From Chara braunii (lineage: Eukaryota > Streptophyta > Charophyceae > Charales > Characeae), in assembly GCA_003427395.1 (NCBI GenBank), contig BFEA01000470.1:427835-452178 (forward strand): 24,344 bases of DNA. Reading direction: 5' to 3'. Both the position numbers and the translations under genes were made by a program. Shown here piece after piece: positions 1-8,719 of this stretch. How positions within the stretch are numbered: position 1 is the stretch's first letter; each line of letters opens with the position of its first letter. The notes beneath the pieces were generated by a model that saw only the letters and a list, made by a program, of their open reading frames with translations, did not search any database and was not told where the DNA came from.

Positions 1-2
<2 letters not shown>

Positions 3-77
<75 letters not shown>
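3..77. repeat. (GA)n microsatellite
   Basis: An uninterrupted GA dinucleotide run at the window edge, so it may extend further left. It is read directly from the sequence. Confidence 0.98.
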
Positions 78-85
<8 letters not shown>

Positions 86-151
86 AACGAGGGGAGAGTG
101 ATCGGAAAAATTTTCAGGAAACTGTGTGCTGACTCTGCTGAGGCCTTAAAG

Positions 152-360
152 TAATATCTATGGCTATGGCCATGGTCGACATACCTAACCCAACCCAACC
201 CAACCCAACCCAACACGCCAACCCGGGCACATAAGTCGAAGAGTCGAATATTTGCCAGAAGTATGTCGACCATGGCCATAGCCATAGAAATTATATTCGA
301 CTCTTCGACTTATGTGCCCGGGTTGGCGTGTTGGGTTGGGTTGGGTTGGGTTGGGTTAGG
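152..360. repeat. Two interleaved inverted repeats with TTGGG/AACCC arrays
   Basis: Arm A (158-183, starting CTATGGCTATGGCC) has a perfect reverse complement at 262-287. Arm B (184-250: a CCTAACCC start, AACCC units, then a unique part ending GAGTCGAATA) has a perfect 67-bp reverse complement at 294-360, including the same number of AACCC/TTGGG units. The order is A, B, A', B', so the two stems interleave rather than forming a simple palindrome. Arm A can be lengthened to about 152 with one mismatch. The AACCC/TTGGG array resembles, but is not, the plant TTTAGGG telomere repeat. The origin is unknown; nested insertion or a templated rearrangement are both possible. Confidence 0.9.
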
Positions 361-1130
361 TTTGACAGCTGACTTTCCTAGGTAGGGCCTGCAGTTCTCT
401 GTGAAGTCCCTAGGTGCCTCTCTTTGACCCTTGGTCCCAGGCCTACTGACTGGAACCGCTGCCGGTCCACGGGCCCAGCCTTGGAGAAAATGTTTCGTCG
501 CCTACTCCGAGAAAAAATTATCGCCTCGGGCCTACCAGTCCACAATGGCTGGGCGTAGCAGCCAAATGGAAAAAAAGTTTGCGCACTTCTGGCGGTGCGG
601 CAGGTAACGTGGCACGTTGACGACCCAGCTTGGAAAAGAAATGGCTGGGCCAAGTACCGGTGGTTTGAAGCTCTAACTTTAGTCAGGAATTACAGTCAAA
701 AAGAAAAAAAAAGGGGGAAAAAAGGGGGGGAATTTGAATTGAGTTTTCGATACTGCAATACCCCGCTCGATATGCCCTGAAGTGGCCCTAAGGCTACACG
801 CAGGCCGCGACCCTGGTCTGAGGCCGCAAAGGCCAAGGGGAGCGAAACCCCCAAATTGGCCTCGAGGCCTGTGCGCCCAACAGTTGACTTCGGTCGACTG
901 CCCAGCGGCCCAAGAGTCAAAGTCTGCATGGACCCAGCCCAGGCCGCCGGTCAGGTGCACACATTTGTTTGTATGCAGGTACCAAGACAGCATTCGGACC
1001 AAGTGGAAGTCTGCAACTGTATGCGATCCAGACCCTCGGCTGCGAGTCAATCTGAGCCACCGTGAGTGGGAGACCTGAGGCAGGTCAATCTTGTCGACGC
1101 TACATAAGACCCTGCCTCCAGGGAGTCAAC
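361..1130. other. No gene seen; GGCC-rich unique sequence
   Basis: No supported gene. The stretch 780-960 is rich in GGCC blocks, similar in style to the upstream parts of the retroelement-like copies at 1.7 and 7.6 kb. The short open frames have no recognisable motif. Confidence 0.5.
641..662 (+). repeat. Fragment of the SINE-like family (3' part)
   Basis: GGCTGGGCCAAGTAC followed by YGGTGG matches the same segment in the two tRNA-derived copies near 18.10 kb and 18.76 kb. It is only a short match, so it is either a truncated copy or a chance-preserved remnant. Confidence 0.45.
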
Positions 1131-1140
1131 AGTCGGTCTT

Positions 1141-1401
1141 GTTATGCTGACTTGATGCTGGCTAGACGCTGGCTAGACACTGGCTTGAGGCTGGCTGGAC
1201 GCTGGCTGTACGCTGGCATGGTGGACGACGACGCGAGACTGAGGCTTGCATGATGGCGCCTTCCTGCTTTGTATGCTGACTTGATGCTGGCTTGACGCTG
1301 GCTAGTCACTGGCTTGACGCTGGCTGGACGCTGGCTTGATGCTGGCTGTGGACGCTGGCTGTACTAGGGCACGGTGGACGACGACGCGAGACTGAGGCTT
1401 G
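1141..1401. repeat. Tandem duplication (~130 bp) built of 10-11 bp GACGCTGGCT units
   Basis: Two adjacent blocks each begin TATGCTGACTTGATGCTGGC, run through several GACGCTGGCTNG units, and end with GTGGACGACGACGCGAGACT plus GAGGCTTG (about 1220-1248 and 1373-1401). It is a repeat within a repeat. Confidence 0.85.
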
Positions 1402-1451
1402 TGTGAGGATTGAGCCCTCAAGTAGGGGCCTTGCCATGATGTACATGTTCT

Positions 1452-2449
1452 GGGCTAAGGCCCCAGCAAGCCTAGTGCCCGCCCTAAGTGAAGGCGGGCC
1501 AGCAAATCAACAAGAGCCCTCTCGGCCAACATTTCACGAAGTGGGGTCTATACAGTTGCAGCACGCCAGTTGGTTGGAGTGCACCAAGTCTCGGATTTCA
1601 GCAAATGCTGAANTGCCCAGGGCCTCTGAGTTAGTTAGGCCCTGGGNACTCGAACGTGAGGCTGACAATGCATGCTGGGTAGAGAGGCCGAAATGCCAAA
1701 GGGAAAATCGGCCCACTATCTGAATCTGGCCGCAGGCCTTGAGAAGAGAGGCGCAACTGCATTGCTCCGGGGCCCAACTGTATCGGGTAGGCTTCAGCCT
1801 CTGGGTCCCGGTCGCAGGCTGAAGGGAGGCCGCCCACATGCTGCATTGGGGCATATAGGCAAGCAGGGCGAGGCAGCAAGGATCTTGGCCAATGCTGGCA
1901 CGCTGCGCGGATGCATGTGTGCTGCGCTGTGCAAGGCAGTGCTGCGCTAAGAGCAAGCAGGCCAGCGCTAGGCGGTAGGGCGCTGCCTGCACTGAGGGCA
2001 CTGGCGGCCATAGCCTGGGCCGCAAGAGGGTGCAGGGGAGGTGAGGGCGAAGGTGGTACTTCGGAGGTGAAGGGCGCTGTGTGGGTAACAAGGGAGAGTG
2101 TGGGGAAGATGACACGTACCTGGTGATGGTGGAATACGGCATTGGTGTTGACATCATCACTCGCTGGTAGTCAAGTTGTCTGGTTGCTGTTCATTGCTGT
2201 AGTTGTAGGATAGGCTGTAGAGTAGATAGGGCGCCTGGCGCCATTCACAAGAGAGAGCTACATTTGGGTTATGCTGTTGGTGTTGCCCTGTTGGGCATGG
2301 ACATTGACTCACAATTCTTCTGTATCATTCTCAATGGGATGGTTACTCGGTTCCATGTGCTATCTGCTTTGGCTTTGAATACTTGGACTTCAGTGTGATT
2401 TTGCATTCTGGATTTCTGTGCTTCGTCCATACTCATGTTCCTTGCACTT
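1452..2449 (+). mobile_element. Retroelement-like repeat, copy 1
   Basis: This stretch aligns in patches, in the same order, with 7482-8716. Shared parts are a GGCCCCAGC block followed by a GCCCGCCCTAAGTGAAGGCG hairpin, a GCCAGTTGGTT block, an ACGTACCTGG block (2105-2115), a GGCGCC-T-GGCGCC palindrome (2230-2242), and a 3' part with GTGATTTTGCA and ATGTTCCTTGC. No protein domain is visible. The layout (GC-rich upstream part, weak TATA-like sequence near 1853, then a splice-donor-like motif on the opposite strand and a GGCGCC block) suggests an LTR plus leader of a non-autonomous LTR element. That identity is inferred; the homology between the copies is seen. Single N bases occur at 1613 and 1647. 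Confidence 0.6.
2230..2242. repeat. GGCGCC-T-GGCGCC palindrome in copy 1
   Basis: A perfect 6-bp-arm palindrome. Its counterpart in the second copy (8504-8516) reads GGCGCT-G-AGCGCC, in which the inner pair changed on both sides and pairing is kept. Confidence 0.8.
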
Positions 2450-2454
2450 GCATG

Positions 2455-2480
2455 CTGGCGCCTTCCTGCTTCGGCGCCAG
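2455..2480. repeat. CTGGCGCC hairpin
   Basis: Perfect 8-bp arms CTGGCGCC (2455-2462) and GGCGCCAG (2473-2480) enclose TTCCTGCTTC. The TGGCGCCTTC start recurs near 1252 and, on the minus strand, near 12367. TGGCGCC is also the start of some plant LTR-retrotransposon primer binding sites, so a tRNA-complementary role is possible but unproved. Confidence 0.6.
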
Positions 2481-2639
2481 CCTCCGTTGACGTGGCGCGA
2501 GGACACACTGTCTTCGACATTGCTGAGGTGGTGCATACCACTGTCCTCATTTCTGATGTGGCATTTGCCACACTGTCTACATTGCTGAGTTGGACGTGAC
2601 AAGGAGGGAGATCGGGATCTGTGGATGATTGAGAGAGAG

Positions 2640-3060
2640 AGGATACTTACCTTCTGTTGATGTCGATACTGTGTGCTGCTGAACGTCTTCACGGGAGAAC
2701 TGTGCCACGTGCCACTATGATGTGATCAGGACCTGTCTGGCTCGTTATTGGACACTGTTTTCTGGCGTGGAGGCGAGGGGAAGCCCAGAGAAGAAGAGGG
2801 AAATGTTGGGCTACTATCTCTGTGGTCATTGATCTACACTTTCTTCTCCACTGTCTAAACTGTCTATTCTCCCTCTTCCCTCTTCGTCCATTGGTTCCAA
2901 GACATTGTATTACAGATCACATTCACGATTATTGGAGACATTATTCAGCACTGAGTTTCTTGCACTTCGACACTTGACGAGTATCTTCCAGACTGGGTTC
3001 ATTGCAATGCGATAACCACCTGACAATTTTGATTGAGTTTTCGTCCTTTCGGATAAAGAA
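2640..3060. other. No gene seen
   Basis: A CTTACCT motif lies at 2648-2654, reminiscent of the LTR-like copies elsewhere. The rest is unrecognised, with no sustained open frame showing known motifs. Confidence 0.5.
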
Positions 3061-3075
3061 AAAAGCATGGCTACA

Positions 3076-3228
3076 CCGGACCCCCGGACCCGGACAGCGC
3101 ATGTCCGGGGACCGGATGCATGTCTGCTCGAGTCCGGACATCTGGTCTTCTGGACACATCTGGACCTCCGGACATGTATGGTTCTGGACGGTCCGGACCG
3201 GTAAGCAGGCCGGAGATGTCCGGACCAT
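3076..3228. repeat. TCCGGAC-palindrome cluster 1
   Basis: The palindrome TCCGGA and its variants (CCGGAC, GTCCGG, TCTGGAC) occur more than ten times in about 150 bp. The same motif style recurs at 4778-4925 and 10726-10805 and not obviously elsewhere, pointing to one dispersed repeat family. Confidence 0.8.
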
Positions 3229-3239
3229 TAAAAATAAAT

Positions 3240-3506
3240 AAAAGTAAAAAAATCTGAAACAAAAGTATGTTATGCAGAATAACAATACAAACCACTTTTG
3301 CCTCAGAGTCAAGTCAGAATTCCTAACCAAACTTGAGTTAAAAGTAAAAAACTAAAAAAAACTTCAAAATGCAAGGAACCTGACTGTTCACAGCTTGCTC
3401 GAGTGCATCAAATCGCATGCTTACATTTCGTCACACGTACAAAGTGGTCTCACACAAAGCCAGATTGAGATGAGATAAGAACCAAGTAGCGCAGCTTATA
3501 TTATCA
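3240..3506. other. A/T-rich stretch without gene
   Basis: Many A runs and no supported feature. Confidence 0.5.
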
Positions 3507-4120
3507 ATGTCACTGAATACAAAGAGTAGCATGAGTTCCAAAGTTCAGCGCCAACAAGAGGTAAGTCTCCCTCGTCAGACAACTGCGTGGGACCTGGCTC
3601 AGCCAGCATTCTCCTTCAGATCACAAGTGTGGCGCCAACAGGTAAGTGTCCACCACATCCAAGCTCACCCCTTGGCTTCTCTCTCTTGCCTTCTTCTCTC
3701 TTGATAACTCTATCTTGGTTCTCTTACCTCACTATGCATGTACACTCTCACCTATGAAGATCTACTCTGAATGTCACTCACTGATATCCCACTACTAACT
3801 ATCCCTACTACTGCTAACATAGGCTGGCGCAGCTATGGCTTCTCTGCAGCCAGCGCCCAGCCTCCCTTCTTCCTGGCGCAGCTCTTCTTCAGCCAGCGCC
3901 TCTCCAGCACTGTAACGCACAAGTGCCTCAGCACTTCCACGCATCAATGCCTATGAGAATCTGTCTCTGGGGGAGGCTGCCTCGTTTCTTATAGTGCTGG
4001 CCTCCCCTGGCGAGGGCTGAATTCTGCCTGTCCTGGTCCTTTCCCAGTCCCAGCCTCTGTGTATGTGTCCCAGATCCCTTTCCTTCAGGGGCTGCTGCTG
4101 CTGCGGCCTTCAGGCCTTGA
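3507..4120 (-). mobile_element. LTR-like segment with minus-strand TATA box
   Basis: Read on the minus strand, GGCCAGCACTATAAG (TATA box at 3988-3993) is followed about 340 bp downstream by ACTTACCTGTTGGCGCC (about 3639-3655) and again by GACTTACCTCTTGTTGGCGC (about 3548-3567). A second segment at 12.72-13.33 kb has the same order: GCCAGCACTATATAAG, then GAGACTTACCTGCAGC. A TATA box, a fixed-distance TTACCTG motif and TGGCGCC fit an LTR promoter, LTR 3' end and primer binding site of a retroelement. The match between the two copies is seen; the LTR identity is inferred. No coding part is present. Confidence 0.45.
3988..3993 (-). promoter_or_regulatory. TATA box of the LTR-like segment
   Basis: TATAAG on the minus strand within CACTATAAGAA. 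The flank GGCCAGCAC upstream is shared with the TATATAAG box at 13024-13031, which argues for a conserved promoter rather than chance. Confidence 0.45.
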
Positions 4121-4178
4121 TTTCGGACTCCCAATCTGAATCTAGACTTTTTCGGACTCCCAATCTGAATCTAGACTT
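4121..4178. repeat. 29-bp tandem repeat, two copies
   Basis: Two adjacent units beginning TTTCGGACTCCCAATCTGAA at 4121 and 4150. Confidence 0.9.
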
Positions 4179-4224
4179 TCTTCCTGACTCGAATCTGGAC
4201 TGGAACTTAACTCTTTGACTTCTG

Positions 4225-4325
4225 CTGGACAGACACACCTAATGCACGAACAGACACTCTCTCTGCACGAACAGACACTCTTTTTGCACTAACAGACACA
4301 TTGACTGTGCATACAGACACATCCC
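4225..4325. repeat. Imperfect ~23-bp tandem repeat (GCACGAACAGACACT)
   Basis: The ACAGACAC core recurs five times at roughly regular spacing with diverging flanks. Confidence 0.8.
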
Positions 4326-4329
4326 TTGT

Positions 4330-4736
4330 CTGAATAGACATGAATTGCATTGCCTCTGGCGAACAGATGTGACCCCCAAATCCAAACATGATGACTGCTC
4401 GTCCAGGGCTCAACCATGACCTTTGACATTGTCTTTACTGTAGCCAGGATGTGACCTTTGACTCAGAGAACATGTCTTTTAATCTGCTTTTACGAATTGG
4501 GCTCTGGGCGAGGGACCCCAATATGCTGCTTTCGTCGAACAGGGCTGAATCGGGTAAAGGCCCTTTTTAAAAAGGTAATGATTTATTAAGAATTGAAAAA
4601 AGGGTATGTTTAATAAATTATTATAGAGATAGACCATATCTGGAGTCTGGACCCCCCGAAAAAACAAAGACGGTCCTGAAAAACCCCAAAAACAATTTGT
4701 GGGGTTCGGCTCCTCAGTGGGGAAATGTCCTGGACC
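4330..4736. other. No gene seen
   Basis: An unrecognised A/T-rich stretch ending at a poly-T run (4737-4762). Confidence 0.5.

Positions 4737-4762
<26 letters not shown>
4737..4762. repeat. Poly-T run
   Basis: Homopolymer of about 26 T immediately next to the second TCCGGAC cluster. It could be the reversed A tail of a retrotransposed sequence. Confidence 0.95.
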
Positions 4763-4769
<7 letters not shown>

Positions 4770-4777
4770 CAGATCCG

Positions 4778-4925
4778 GACCTGGCGGACCGGATGTCTGG
4801 AGTCCGTGCTGAATCCAGACCGTCTGGATGGCGGTCCGGATGTCCTGATCGTAGCCATGGAACGGACTGAATCCAGACCGTCTGGATGGCGGTCCGGACG
4901 TCCCGATTGTAGCCATGGAATAAAG
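4778..4925. repeat. TCCGGAC cluster 2 with 58-bp tandem duplication
   Basis: Two 58-bp units start TGAATCCAGACCGTCTGGAT at 4810 and 4868 and end near GTAGCCATGGAA. Each contains CAGACCGTCTG and GGTCCGGA palindromes. The second unit differs by a few transitions (GATGTCCTGATC against GACGTCCCGATT), as expected of CpG decay. Confidence 0.9.
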
Positions 4926-5259
4926 AGAAAAGGGAAACAAAGGAGGGCCTTTTTGAGCCACTATGTGAGGCGAGACTCTGTTGATTCAACTCCAATTCCA
5001 CACAGTGTGACGTCTTGGCTCTTTTTTTTTTTTTTTTTCCTAACTCTGGTCAAGTGATGCGCCGGCATCCTAGTAGCTTTGGTCCAGGGTGATACTACCG
5101 GTTGTGTGTGTGGCGAGGTTGTGTGTCCTTTTTTTTTTTTTTTTGTGTGTGTGTATCCTGTCTTGAGTGATTCCTGTGTGTGGGTGGGTCCGCTGTGCCG
5201 ACGTGTAGGCTGCACCCAGTATGTGAAGCCTCCTGCCGCACTACCAGCCTGGTTCCTAT

Positions 5260-5460
5260 CCTCGACGCCTCCCAACCCTTAAAAAAATAAAATAAAATGA
5301 TGGTTTAGGTTTTGAGACCTGTTTTGCGCAAATGTCTATGTTCGCCTAATCCTTTCGGATATTGCTGTTTTTTTTTTTCCCTTTCTTTTTGGTTTCATTT
5401 TTGATCGAGCAGAAAGGGTCGAGATCATCAAAGGAACGGGCATTCAAATAAGCACGCTTT
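5260..5460. other. No gene seen
   Basis: AT-rich stretch with short A and T runs; nothing recognised. Confidence 0.5.
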
Positions 5461-5527
5461 ATCGTGGGTAAGGTTCCTTCCTCTTTTTTCTTCCCCCCCT
5501 CCAAAGAAAAAAAAAAATCCTCCAAAA

Positions 5528-5573
5528 TTTTGGACCATTATTTTGCAAATTATGCGTGTCATCCTTGCACAGG
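5528..5573 (-). pseudogene. U6 snRNA retrocopy A, 5'-truncated
   Basis: On the minus strand this reads as the 3' part of plant-type U6: GTGCAAGGATGACACGCATA, then a diverged stretch, then ATGGTCCAAAATTTT. The 5' two-thirds of U6 are missing. A T-rich tract follows the 3' end. GGTAAGGTT occurs on both sides (5467-5475 and 5572-5580) and is a candidate 9-bp target-site duplication. Truncation, loss of promoter and the direct repeats fit reverse transcription and insertion of a U6 transcript. Confidence 0.8.
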
Positions 5574-5926
5574 TAAGGTTACTAAGGTTGCTTTTTTTTT
5601 CTTTTTCTTTTTCTTTTTTTCCCCCTACACCGTTATCTGCATCTTTCCGTGGACAAGGACTAGATGCCAATGAAAACAGAGTCTTGCTTTTTCGTCTTCA
5701 CGAAGACAGACAGTCTGTATTTCTTCTTTTTTCTACATTATTCTCTGCATCTTTCCATGGATCAGGACTACATTCCATGAGAAAGCAGTTGTAGGCACTC
5801 TGCAGGCCACCATGTTCACGGGGACGCACAATCAGTATAGCTGTACTTGTTGCAGCTAACAGTCTAGATAGAGCGATAATGACCCTGCGTTCCATTCAGT
5901 TGAAGACAGTCGTGAGTGAGTAGCCA

Positions 5927-6013
5927 CTGAGGAGAGAGCTTATGCGTGTCATCCTTGCGCAGGGGCCATGCTAATTACCCTCCTCTGTCTCGAAGGACCT
6001 GAGGAGAGAGCTT
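5927..6013. repeat. 15-bp target-site duplication around U6 copy B
   Basis: CTGAGGAGAGAGCTT at 5927-5941 and again, perfectly, at 5999-6013. The 57 bp between are entirely U6-derived, so this is direct evidence of insertion by target-primed reverse transcription (LINE type). Confidence 0.93.
5942..5998 (-). pseudogene. U6 snRNA retrocopy B with internal deletion
   Basis: On the minus strand the insert begins GTCCTTCG (the U6 5' end), then skips about 25 nt that normally lie between the 5' stem-loop and the ACAGAGA region, continues through ATTAGCATGGCCCCTGCGC and AAGGATGACACGCATA, and stops before the 3' GAGAAATGGTCC end. The core ATTAGCATGGCCCCTGCGCA is exact. The 15-bp duplication flanks it directly. 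Having the true 5' end together with an internal gap suggests template jumping or a later deletion. It cannot make functional U6. Confidence 0.93.
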
Positions 6014-6380
6014 GTGAGTTCTGCTTCCCCAGTGTTTCCTTCAGTCGTTTTCCAGCATCGGATGTTCCTTGCATTGTAGTCCATCAAAGTTTAAACTACC
6101 GAAAAGGGAAGACGGGGCATCGATACTGGTTGTTTGCGAAGTGAAGGACCAGACCCTCCTTTGCCCTTTGTGCTGTCGACGAGGAGGTACTTACTTGGGC
6201 CATATCTCCCCAGCAAGCCATCTAAAGTCTGCCATCAAATTGCAACAGGGAAACCCGAGGATAGAAACTGAGGAGATGTGGAGAATGAACGAGGAAGGTG
6301 ATGAAAAACAACACTTGACAAGACCAACCACCAATGCCTTAATTTCAGTTCTCCAACTGATCATCCTCTCTCTCACACAC
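6014..6380. other. No gene seen
   Basis: There is an open frame across about 6069-6404 on the plus strand, but it has no recognisable domain and its composition is ordinary. I do not call it. Confidence 0.5.
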
Positions 6381-6384
6381 ACAT

Positions 6385-6715
6385 CTCCATGGCTGAGTGT
6401 GTAAGTGTGTAGAGTGGGTTTTATGGCTGTGTCAGATTAGTTTCTCAGATGTACTGCCATTCATGTCATCCAGGGGTTTGGACCGACAGTCTGCTAGGAT
6501 TGCAGGCTTGGTGTGAGTATAAAGTCGACCAGTTTTCTCTCTGGGGCGATGTGGTGAGTTCTTAACTTCTTATCCATCAGTCCAAATGCATCCTGCGCAG
6601 ACTGTCGTGGTTCAACCTCCTGATGAGCTGGCGAAAGGCCGACGAAACAGTCTGGCACAGTCATGCTTTTCTTTGTGGAGTTGTGTATAGTGAATATGAC
6701 GACACACTCCCTTCC
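6385..6715 (+). mobile_element. Retrozyme-like repeat carrying a hammerhead ribozyme, copy 1
   Basis: This copy aligns with 13347-13530 over its first 150 bp (GTAGAGTGGGTTTTATGGCT, CAGATTAGTTTCTCAGA, CAGGGGTTTGGACC, CAGTCTGCTAGGATTG) and with 11790-11945 over its last 150 bp (GGTGAGT, TGCATC, GGTTCAACC, the ribozyme, TCTGGCACAGTCA, GTTGTGTATAG). The element is therefore at least about 330 bp. It has no coding capacity. A type III hammerhead inside a non-coding dispersed repeat is the hallmark of plant retrozymes (non-autonomous LTR elements that spread through circular RNAs). I could not find a TGGTATCAGAGC-type primer binding site or define LTR ends, so the class is inferred. Confidence 0.7.
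6598..6654 (+). ncRNA. Type III hammerhead self-cleaving ribozyme, intact
   Basis: All conserved parts are present in order. Stem III: CAGACTGT (6598-6605) pairs 8 of 8 with ACAGTCTG (6647-6654). The cleavage triplet is GTC, ending at 6606. Stem I is 6607-6619: GTGGT and ACCTC with loop TCA and one T/T mismatch. The core CTGATGA is at 6620-6626. Stem II is 6627-6643: GCTGGC with GCCGAC, one C/A mismatch and one wobble, loop GAAAG. The second core element GAAA is 6644-6647, its last A pairing with the U of the cleavage triplet. G6627 and C6643 supply the required first stem II pair. RNA from the plus strand should cleave after 6606. Stems I and II are short, so activity may depend on loop-loop contact. 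The fit to the family consensus is seen; activity is inferred. Confidence 0.9.
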
Positions 6716-6719
6716 TCTA

Positions 6720-7480
6720 CCTCCTACCGATCCATAAAGCTCCATCTCTGTCTGTGGATGTCTGCTCACTGCCTGATCCAACGCAGCGATCTCTAAGTGA
6801 CTGCCAGTAATGCTGGTCTCGTAAAAAACATTGCCGACTAAGGCATCTCCAGTCCAGCACTGGCCTCCTCCTCCTCCTCCTCCTCCTCTGAAGGTCTCCG
6901 AAGAGTACACCCTACATCCGTGTTGACACCTACTTCCAGGATCCAAGCTATGGGGGCCACCTATGTCTATCTTGGCTGGCCTGCATGGAGTTCAGCGTTC
7001 AGCTCTCTTCTCCTCCGTGCTGCTTTCTTCACCAATGGCGTCGGCCAGTTGCTATTCACTCCGTATGCCCCTCTGGTGGACCATCTTGTACGGTACCAGC
7101 CTCAGTCGTGTACCAGGGACTGCGGTTAGGGTCTGAAAACAGAGCTTTTCCCGTTCTTGGCCTTGGCAGGTAGGCCCTTAAGCCTCCTGCAGCAGTGAGG
7201 CCCTCGTAGGTCTACTGGTTAGAGGTCAGCTACTGAGCTACTTGACAACGTCCTAATCCGATAGACCTAGATCAAGATTGTATTGACTTGCAGTTGCCCC
7301 ATTGGGCCCCACGGGACCCTCCTACGGACGCACCAGACCCACATACTCCTCACCAAGTGACATTTTGCACATGTCGAGGGGAATGATTCTGATGACACTC
7401 CTTGCACTATGGTAATTCACAACACTTTCTATTTTTCTTTTTTAATTTTTTTTTGCGAGGATAGTCCTCGGCCTGGCCGT
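6720..7480. other. No gene seen; (CCT)n at 6864-6889
   Basis: Apart from a short CCT microsatellite I recognise nothing. A tRNA-like A-box string (TCTACTGGTTAGAG, about 7218) lacks a matching B box. Confidence 0.5.
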
Positions 7481-7769
7481 ATGGGCCCCAGCTGCAAGCA
7501 TGGCGCCTGCCCTAAGTGAAGGCAGGCCGTGTACTTCAAAAAGGCCTAAATATTGCAAAATTTGGCAGCCCTGGTGGGCTCCAGACAGTTACCACGTGCC
7601 AGTTGGTTCCAAGGCATCGCATGTGTGACCAAGGCCGCAAGCCTTCTAGGCTCGTCCAGACAGCGTGGAAGGAGGCCTATCTGCCATTCAGATCGAAACA
7701 AACAGCAGCAGCCACGTTGGGCAGTTGAGCCTTCCAACCTAACAGGGCCCAGGGCACGATTGATTAGAG

Positions 7770-7905
7770 CCCTGGCGGTGTGCAGCAAGACCCCGGAGGC
7801 CGACACATTGCACAGCAGCCCTGGGGGTGTGCAGCAAGACCCCGGAGGCCGACGCATTGCACAGCAGCCCTGGGGGTGTGCAGCAAGACCCCGGAGGCCT
7901 TCCAA
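7770..7905. repeat. 49-bp tandem repeat, about 2.7 copies
   Basis: Units begin CCCTGGSGGTGTGCAGCAAG at 7770, 7819 and 7868 and contain CCCCGGAGGCC. They are nearly identical, so the expansion is recent. Position in the GC-rich part upstream of the presumed promoter would suit an LTR U3 enhancer-type repeat (inference). Confidence 0.92.
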
Positions 7906-8503
7906 TGAAAATTCAGCTGCGTTCGTTGTCGCACACTGGCCATGAGCCAATCAGAATGCAGCAAACGCCTGGAGGCGGGTGGCATATTTGGGCGTGCTAA
8001 ACTGCTTCGGGCCCAGGCCAATATCTGAACTGGGCCTGGGCGCAGACACTTTGGCCCGACTGGAAGCTGCCAGCGCTTTCCATAAAGGAAAGTGCCTGCC
8101 TTATGTGAGGCACTCGGGCACTAACTAGTGTGAGCAGCAGCGCTGCTGGAGAGGACGCTCGCGCCTGCCTGCTTGGAAGTGTTGATGTCAACACGAGCGC
8201 GGTCGTGAGGAAGCAGGGTGCTGTTTCCAGGCAGCGCCATAGCCAGCCTTCATAGCCAGGCTGGCTTGGTCGTGTCAGCGGGGGTCTGGTGGTGGTCTTC
8301 GTGTTGAGGGGAGACGTGGGAGGAAAAGGCGAGGGTGATAGGATTGAGAGAGAGATGAAGACATGATGTGAGAGCACGTACCTGGTCTTGGCGATGGTCT
8401 ACATGGTCGACATCTGCATGTACTTCGGTTCTTGCTGCTGACGTCAACTGGTTGCTTCGTCACTTTGTAGTATAGGATAGAGTAGCTGTGTGATAGTAGT
8501 CTG

Positions 8504-8516
8504 GGCGCTGAGCGCC
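8504..8516. repeat. GGCGCT-G-AGCGCC palindrome in copy 2
   Basis: Perfect 6-bp arms; a compensated change relative to 2230-2242. Confidence 0.8.
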
Positions 8517-8719
8517 ATTAGGAGGAAGAGCTTAGTTCACATTTGTCGTGATGGCGAGAATATGCTCTCATTGACAATTGAGATTGCTGCTTTGGTTCTC
8601 CTTCGGTGACATATCAGTGCATTACTGCTTTCGGGACAGCTTTCGACTATCTGGCTTTCATTGTGATTTTGCAACCTGCAATTTTGTCATTTCGCTCTTG
8701 CTTGTGTTCCTTGCCTTTT

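Larger units (their letters stand above)
7482..8716 (+). mobile_element. Retroelement-like repeat, copy 2
   Basis: Counterpart of 1452-2449, in the same order: GGGCCCCAGC, the hairpin GCCTGCCCTAAGTGAAGGCA (about 7507-7526), GCCAGTTGGTTCC, a GGCC-rich part with a 49-bp tandem repeat, ACGTACCTGG (about 8373), the GGCGCT-G-AGCGCC palindrome (8504-8516), and a 3' part with GTGATTTTGCAA and TGTTCCTTGCC. A related AGTGCCTGCCTTATGTGAGG hairpin lies near 8091. There is no RT, integrase or gag motif. The element is best described as non-autonomous, probably an LTR with leader. Confidence 0.6.

Noticed and set aside
184-360. True telomere
   Set aside because: The arrays are short (five units), of TTGGG type, and internal on both arms of an inverted repeat.
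1149-1365. CRISPR-like array from regularly repeated GACGCTGGCT
   Set aside because: The units are adjacent with no unique spacers, and the genome is eukaryotic.
6069-6404. 111-codon open frame with CPLCCRRGGTYLGH, resembling a zinc-binding knuckle
   Set aside because: There is only one Cys pair and His with no second half, no homologous context, and it ends in a CA microsatellite. It is too weak to call.
7200-7290. Possible tRNA with A-box string TCTACTGGTTAGAG
   Set aside because: No B box or cloverleaf downstream.
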